NCBI GenBank assembly: GCA_965223815.1
Contig: OZ245019.1
Span: 2,108,001 to 2,172,000, forward strand
Origin: HKST-UBA178 sp965223815
GTDB taxonomy: Bacteria; Pseudomonadota; Gammaproteobacteria; Chromatiales; Chromatiaceae
Direction of reading: 5' to 3'
DNA: 64,000 bases
The notes under the pieces: generated by a model
Database searches by the model: none
What the model saw: the letters and a program-made list of their open reading frames with translations, nothing else
What the model was told of the DNA's origin: nothing
Made by a program: the position numbers and the translations under genes
Part shown: positions 60,011 through 64,000 of the stretch, one piece after another
Layout: every line of letters begins with the position of its first letter
Position numbering within the stretch: position 1 is the stretch's first letter

Positions 60011-60370
60011 TTAGAGATTGAATCCTCTCCAGGTGTTTGCCGTAGCCCGTCTGTCCAGGTTGGAACGACGGTCGGGGGTATCTCTTATTGTTGATCTGCG
60101 CTCGGCAAAAGATCTTCGCTCCTGGTTCTTACGCCTTTCTGCCACGCCCAAATATTGACAGCTGCATTCTGGTGCATCACATCCTCTGAGTGGCAAATGA
60201 GGCGCATCGTCGAGGAGAAATATCTGCCCTGCAAACTTTGATCCCACCTTGCAGGCGCAACCATGGACTTTGACTCCGAAAAAGCGACCATCTTTGCGCA
60301 GTTGGAAAAGTTGCTGAGAGTGCGAGACTTTCTTTTCAGCGGGTGCTTGCTTTCTAAAACTCCATTTCAT
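60011..60370 (-). CDS. Small Cys- and Arg-rich protein of unknown function
   Basis: About 119 residues from ATG 60370 (the frame opens at 60409; neither start has a clear ribosome site). A central motif FGVKVHGCACKVGSKFAG, then APHLPLRGCDAPECSCQYLG, has six Cys in CxC/CxxxxCxC spacing suited to metal binding. The C-terminus is a run of RR-S-x-D-RR repeats (ERRSFAERRS, PDRRSNLDRR). I recall similar short proteins in beta- and gammaproteobacteria but no function. It may be a small metal- or nucleic-acid-binding protein. It is not obviously in an operon with its neighbours. Confidence 0.65.
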   Translation of the reverse strand: MKWSFRKQAPAEKKVSHSQQLFQLRKDGRFFGVKVHGCACKVGSKFAGQIFLLDDAPHLPLRGCDAPECSCQYLGVAERRKNQERRSFAERRSTIRDTPDRRSNLDRRATANTWRGFNL

Positions 60371-60501
60371 AATCGCAAATACTAGACCTTTCGAAAAAAA
60401 ATAAACCATACTAAGTCTAGACTATTGGGTTAAAAATGGATGCGATAGATTTCACACGACCGAGTGTTTGTTTCCCCGGCGTCGCCACCCGGTTTACGCG
60501 A

Positions 60502-61629
60502 TCAACGGTATTTTCGCAGGTAAAACCATTCGAAAAGGCGTTTAAGCCAATGAAAAGCTCGCATCTGGGGCAGAACGATGTTGAATTTCGCAGTGCGAGC
60601 TACCAGTGCGCCGGTGTTTTGGCTGTCTACGATACAGATCAGCTCGACTCTGAAGGTCTTGGTGGGCTCTTCACCTCGCATTTCTTTCAGTAGGTTTTCT
60701 GCTGCCACTTCCGCTTGAAGGTCTGCCATATGGGCTTGCTTGGGCATCCAGTCTGGACCGGGAAAACTCCCCGAATCACCGGCAACGTAGACCCGCTCCA
60801 TCCCTTCCACTTGGCATCTGCCGTTGGCACGAATCAGGCCTCCTTCGGAGCGAGGCAGTTCGGAATTGTCGAACCACTTGTTTCCTGTCATACCAGGCAT
60901 GAAAAGGATGAGCTGTGCCTCGAATTCGCCCCCTTCGGTGACCACGCTGGTCTCCGTGAATCGCTCCAGTTTGAATCCCAGGTGGGTCTCAATGTCGCGT
61001 TGCTTCATCTCCTTGAGTAGACCCGCCACCGCTCTGGGGCCCAATCGATTACCCGGCTTGGGTGCTGGTGAGAAAAAGACCATCTTAAACTTGTCACGGC
61101 GTCCTTCACTTCGCAGCTGCCGGTCGATGCCGAATAGAAACTCGAACATCGGTCCGCCCCGCATCGCCGAAGGTTCCTTGGGGTTTCCGGCGAAGCCCAC
61201 GGCGATGGTCCCCCCGCCAAGCGCTTGCAATCGGTCCCGTATCTTGACCGCCGCGGAGACACCTTCGCAAGGGGTGATGGCGTGTTGAACGCCAGGTAGT
61301 TTTTTCAGAAAGCGCCCACCCGAACAGATGATGAGACCATCATTCTTGAACTCTCCCTGGTCAGTGACCACCAGTCTGCCGCGTGACTTGAGGCCGGTGA
61401 CGGAGGCCTTGAGATAGTCCACCTCCATGCGGCCGAAAAAACTCTCCAGGGGAATTTGCAGCTGCTCGGGTCGGCGCAGCCCGGATGGGATCCAAATTGT
61501 TCCCGGTAAATACTGGAATTCCGGCTTGGGAGCGATTAGCTGAATCTTCAACTCCGGGTCTGCGCGGCGCAGCTTTCTGGCTGCCGTAAGTCCCGCGAAT
61601 CCGGCGCCGATGATTGTGACCTGCTTCAT
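60502..61629 (-). CDS. Sulfide:quinone oxidoreductase-like flavoprotein
   Basis: 375 residues, good ribosome site (GGAGAG). FAD-binding GAGFAGLTAARKL at 8-20, second dinucleotide region (TIAVGFAG), GDSGSFPGP and a C-terminal amphipathic anchor (FHWLKRLFEWFYLRKYR). This matches the SQR/NDH-2-like disulfide oxidoreductase family that binds the membrane face. Cysteines sit at IICSGG, ITPCEG, GRCQVEG and ELICIVD; whether they include the redox pair that defines SQR is not certain. SQR oxidises sulfide to polysulfide and reduces quinone. The enzyme could equally serve another donor. Confidence 0.8.
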   Translation of the reverse strand: MKQVTIIGAGFAGLTAARKLRRADPELKIQLIAPKPEFQYLPGTIWIPSGLRRPEQLQIPLESFFGRMEVDYLKASVTGLKSRGRLVVTDQGEFKNDGLIICSGGRFLKKLPGVQHAITPCEGVSAAVKIRDRLQALGGGTIAVGFAGNPKEPSAMRGGPMFEFLFGIDRQLRSEGRRDKFKMVFFSPAPKPGNRLGPRAVAGLLKEMKQRDIETHLGFKLERFTETSVVTEGGEFEAQLILFMPGMTGNKWFDNSELPRSEGGLIRANGRCQVEGMERVYVAGDSGSFPGPDWMPKQAHMADLQAEVAAENLLKEMRGEEPTKTFRVELICIVDSQNTGALVARTAKFNIVLPQMRAFHWLKRLFEWFYLRKYR

Positions 61630-61799
61630 TTAAATACTCTCCGGGTGCGCTTGGCAGCCCTCTAGTCGATGAGGGTGGATAGGCCCTCAGCAGGACAAAA
61701 TCATAGCAACAACATTCGGTGTATGAAAACAGGGGTGAATATTCAACCGGCTGGAGCTATTATCTGCGCCTCGTCCACTCTAATGACTTAATCCTCGGT

Positions 61800-62729
61800 A
61801 TGCTGGCCCTTTCCATCCGCAACTTGTGCAAGACTTACAAGAACGGCTTTCAGGCTCTCAGAGGCATCGATCTTGAAGTGCACCGGGGGGACTTCTTTGC
61901 ATTACTGGGTCCCAACGGCGCCGGAAAATCCACTGCTATCGGCATTGTCAGCTCATTGGTCAACAAGACCGAGGGGGAGGTAGAGGTCTTTGGCCACAAT
62001 CTCGAATTTGATCCTGAGGCGGTCAAGGCGAGTATTGGCCTGGTTCCCCAGGAGTTCAATTTCAATCAGTGGGAGCCGGTCGCGGAGATAGTGGTCAATC
62101 AAGCCGGTTACTACGGGATATCGAGGCAGAAGGCCTGGATCAGAGCGGAAGAGAGTCTCCGGCGATTGGACCTGTGGGATAAGAGAAAGGAGCAGGCCAT
62201 CTCCCTCTCGGGTGGCATGAAACGTCGGCTAATGATCGCTCGCGCTTTGGTGCATCGGCCAAAGCTGCTTATCCTGGATGAACCTACAGCCGGTGTCGAT
62301 ATCGAGATCAGGCGCTCGATGTGGAGTTTTTTCAGTGAAATAAACCGGCAAGGCACCACCATAATACTCACCACGCACTATCTGGAGGAGGCAGAAAGTT
62401 TGTGTCGGAATATCGCCATTATCAATCAGGGAAAAATCGCTGAGCACACCAGCATGAGCCGGCTCTTGCAACAACTTCATATCCAGACTTTTGTGCTCAA
62501 TGTCAAATCGCCCCTGAAAGAATCACGGGATCTATCGGTTTACCGGGGGCAGGTGATCGACAGCCATACCCTGGAAGTATCGATTGACAACAATCAGAGC
62601 ATCAACGAGGTGTTCGAGGCGCTTTCCCGGCGGGATATCGAGGTGGTGAGCATGCGCAACAAGCAGAATCGCCTGGAGCAGATGTTTATCGATATGGTGG
62701 ATGCCAGCCGTCGGGAGGGGAAAGGATGA
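61800..62729 (+). CDS. yadG: YadG-like ABC exporter, ATP-binding protein
   Basis: 309 residues from ATG 61800 (MLALSIRNLCKTYKNG); the frame is open to 61719. Walker A GPNGAGKST, Q-loop LVPQEFNFNQWE, signature LSGGMKRR, Walker B ILDEPTAGVD and switch TTHYLEEAES are complete. Close to E. coli YadG throughout. It overlaps the permease by 4 bp. The substrate of YadGH is not established. Confidence 0.92.
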   Translation: MLALSIRNLCKTYKNGFQALRGIDLEVHRGDFFALLGPNGAGKSTAIGIVSSLVNKTEGEVEVFGHNLEFDPEAVKASIGLVPQEFNFNQWEPVAEIVVNQAGYYGISRQKAWIRAEESLRRLDLWDKRKEQAISLSGGMKRRLMIARALVHRPKLLILDEPTAGVDIEIRRSMWSFFSEINRQGTTIILTTHYLEEAESLCRNIAIINQGKIAEHTSMSRLLQQLHIQTFVLNVKSPLKESRDLSVYRGQVIDSHTLEVSIDNNQSINEVFEALSRRDIEVVSMRNKQNRLEQMFIDMVDASRREGKG

Positions 62730-63502
62730 ACCGATTCACGCGCTACCGGAATGCCCTGCGGACTATTCTCACGAAGGAGATTCTCCGGTTTAGCAGAATC
62801 TGGATTCAAACTGTTCTGCCACCTGCCATCACCACCACGCTTTATTTCGTTATCTTCGGCAATCTTATCGGTCAGCGCATTGGCGAGATGGATGGGGTGA
62901 GCTACATCGATTTTATCGTTCCCGGATTGATTCTGATGGCTGTGATCACCAACTCCTACTCCAATGTGGTCTCATCTTTTTTTAGCAGCAAGTATCAACG
63001 CCATGTGGAAGAGTTACTGATATCACCGGTGCCAAACTGGGTGATTTTGGGCGGATATGTGGGCGGAGGCGTGGCCCGTGGAGTAATCGTGGGCATCGTG
63101 GTAACCCTAGTCTCCATGTTTTTTACCAAACTGCAGGTTCAAAGTTATACCTGGACTTTGACGGTGTTCGTGCTTACCTCGATTCTGTTTGCTTTGGGAG
63201 GCTTCATCAATGCGGTGTACGCACGCAGCTTCGATGACATCTCTATTGTGCCCACTTTCATTCTTACTCCGCTGACTTATCTTGGGGGAGTGTTTTACTC
63301 TATCCAAATGTTGCCGGAAATTTGGCAGAAAATCTCCCTGGCGAACCCAGTGCTCTACATGGTCAATGCCTTTCGCTATGGACTCTTGGGGGTAACCGAT
63401 ATCCCTATCGTGCTGGCGTTGGCGATCATTCTTATGTTCATCGTCGTTCTCACTAGTTTCAGCCTCTACCTGTTAAAGCACGGAGTGGGGATCAAGAGCT
63501 GA
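62726..63502 (+). CDS. yadH: YadH-like ABC exporter, permease
   Basis: 258 residues, ATGA overlap with yadG. Close to E. coli YadH over its whole length: WIQTVLPPAITTTLYFVIFG, FIVPGLILMAVITNSYSNV, GYVGGGVARGVIVGI, LTPLTYLGGVFYSIQMLP and MVNAFRYGLLGV match block by block. Six membrane segments. Works with YadG as an ABC-2 exporter of unknown substrate. Confidence 0.94.
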   Translation: MNRFTRYRNALRTILTKEILRFSRIWIQTVLPPAITTTLYFVIFGNLIGQRIGEMDGVSYIDFIVPGLILMAVITNSYSNVVSSFFSSKYQRHVEELLISPVPNWVILGGYVGGGVARGVIVGIVVTLVSMFFTKLQVQSYTWTLTVFVLTSILFALGGFINAVYARSFDDISIVPTFILTPLTYLGGVFYSIQMLPEIWQKISLANPVLYMVNAFRYGLLGVTDIPIVLALAIILMFIVVLTSFSLYLLKHGVGIKS

Positions 63503-63505
63503 CCG

Positions 63506-63875
63506 TTGCTCACTCACTCGATCACCCTCTACTTGTCAGCGGTCTTCATCTGGGGATCGACTTTCTATGCCATCCGTTATCAATTGGATGAGGTCGCGCC
63601 TGAGGTAACCATTGGTTACCGTTTCGCTGCTCTATCTTGCGCTATTCGGACCTGTACTTGCGTTTGGAAGCTATTTAACGCTGTTGGGGCGAATCGGCTC
63701 AGAGAAGGCTGCCTAGGCCATGGTTCTGTATCCACTGGTCGCGCTCGGTATCTCCACGTTATTCGAGGGCTACCTGTGGACATGGGCCGCTGCCACGGGT
63801 GTGGGACTTTTAATTCTCGGAAATCTGTTGGTGTTGACCCCCAGGCGCCTACTGCGCCGCCTCATTCAGAATTAA
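63506..63875 (+). pseudogene. EamA/DMT-family permease remnant
   Basis: Two pieces of an EamA-type drug/metabolite permease survive. The first (63506 to about 63629) reads SITLYLSAVFIWGSTFYAIR and ends in YRFA. The second, in another frame (about 63627-63875), reads YLALFGPVLAFGSYLTLLGR and the C-terminal AAATGVGLLILGNLLVLTPR. Most of the middle (some 170 residues of a normal 290-300) is missing, the frame shifts at the join, and the second piece has an in-frame TAG at about 63714. An old internal deletion followed by decay explains this. Confidence 0.8.
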
Positions 63876-64000
63876 GTGCTCATCAGGAGCGACAAAGATC
63901 TGCAGCATTCGCTGGAAGTGCGAAATCACCTGGCACTGGTATTCACAGAGCGATCGTCGGGGCGGAAGGAGAATTCTCCGGAATGGGCCGCCCAGCTGTC
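63849..64000 (-). CDS. Possible C-terminus of a gene running off the window
   Basis: On the minus strand the last 152 bp are open in one frame and end at a TAG at 63849-63851, giving a C-terminal stretch with QVISHFQRMLQIFVAPDEHL. It overlaps the 3' end of the permease remnant. The plus strand is also open here in two frames, so coding cannot be settled from this short piece. Confidence 0.25.
   Translation of the reverse strand, partial: QLGGPFRRILLPPRRSLCEYQCQVISHFQRMLQIFVAPDEHLILNEAAQ

Overview
The window is chromosomal DNA from a gammaproteobacterium. The signs are rlmKL, tamA/tamB, yceH (DUF480), a yadG/yadH-type ABC pair, a periplasmic fatty acid cis/trans isomerase, DUF1127 and DUF2860 proteins and a rhombosortase-type gene. 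The mix (rhodanese, SQR-like flavoprotein, GlyGly-CTERM-like sorting, giant adhesin) would fit a marine or sulfur-oxidising lineage such as the Chromatiales, but that is inference. No rRNA, tRNA, CRISPR array, integrase or intact insertion sequence was seen.

Layout. 1-3557 (minus): three overlapping or closely spaced genes for helical proteins (a coiled-coil protein cut by the window edge, a DUF6384-like membrane protein, a TelA-like protein), with a DUF533/TerB-like gene at 4085-4822. 5005-7815: a secreted rhodanese, a FadR-type GntR regulator and a divergent acryloyl-CoA reductase (acuI), with a perfect operator-like palindrome between the last two. 8039-9285: a pyrophosphatase-like protein and an O-methyltransferase. 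9363-12338: a CNNM/CBS membrane protein and a DUF2860 outer-membrane protein. 12393-15925: a VIT/vWA surface protein with a C-terminal sorting tail, its rhombosortase-like protease (frameshifted as sequenced) and a divergent TetR regulator, with four copies of a 20-bp element in front of the regulator.

The centrepiece is 17435-40109, all on the plus strand: (i) a GAF-domain protein fused to an HlyD-type periplasmic adaptor, (ii) a membrane-embedded M50-type metalloprotease fused to a PqqD-like domain and a second HlyD-like domain, (iii) a third HlyD-type adaptor ending in a SPOR-like domain, (iv) a 4486-residue protein with an N-terminal LEPR-XLL motif, DUF4347, LamG and cadherin-like domains and 24 in-phase 288-bp tandem repeats, and (v) a membrane PAS-GGDEF-EAL protein translationally coupled to it. 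There is no ABC exporter ATPase, no TolC and no RTX repeat here, so this is not a standard type I secretion locus. I propose it as a protease/adaptor-based display system for a giant adhesin, under c-di-GMP control.

40223-49314 holds tamB/tamA, a SleB-type cell-wall hydrolase and rlmKL. 49430-54589 holds a lysine-rich PAS/coiled-coil protein, a WD40-type lipoprotein, an alpha/beta hydrolase, a small membrane protein, and a TetR/SDR divergent pair with two operator copies. 54851-63502 holds two related ABC-2 exporter pairs that flank yceH, cti, a small Cys/Arg-rich protein and the SQR-like flavoprotein. The window ends in the remains of an EamA/DMT permease pseudogene (63506-63875).
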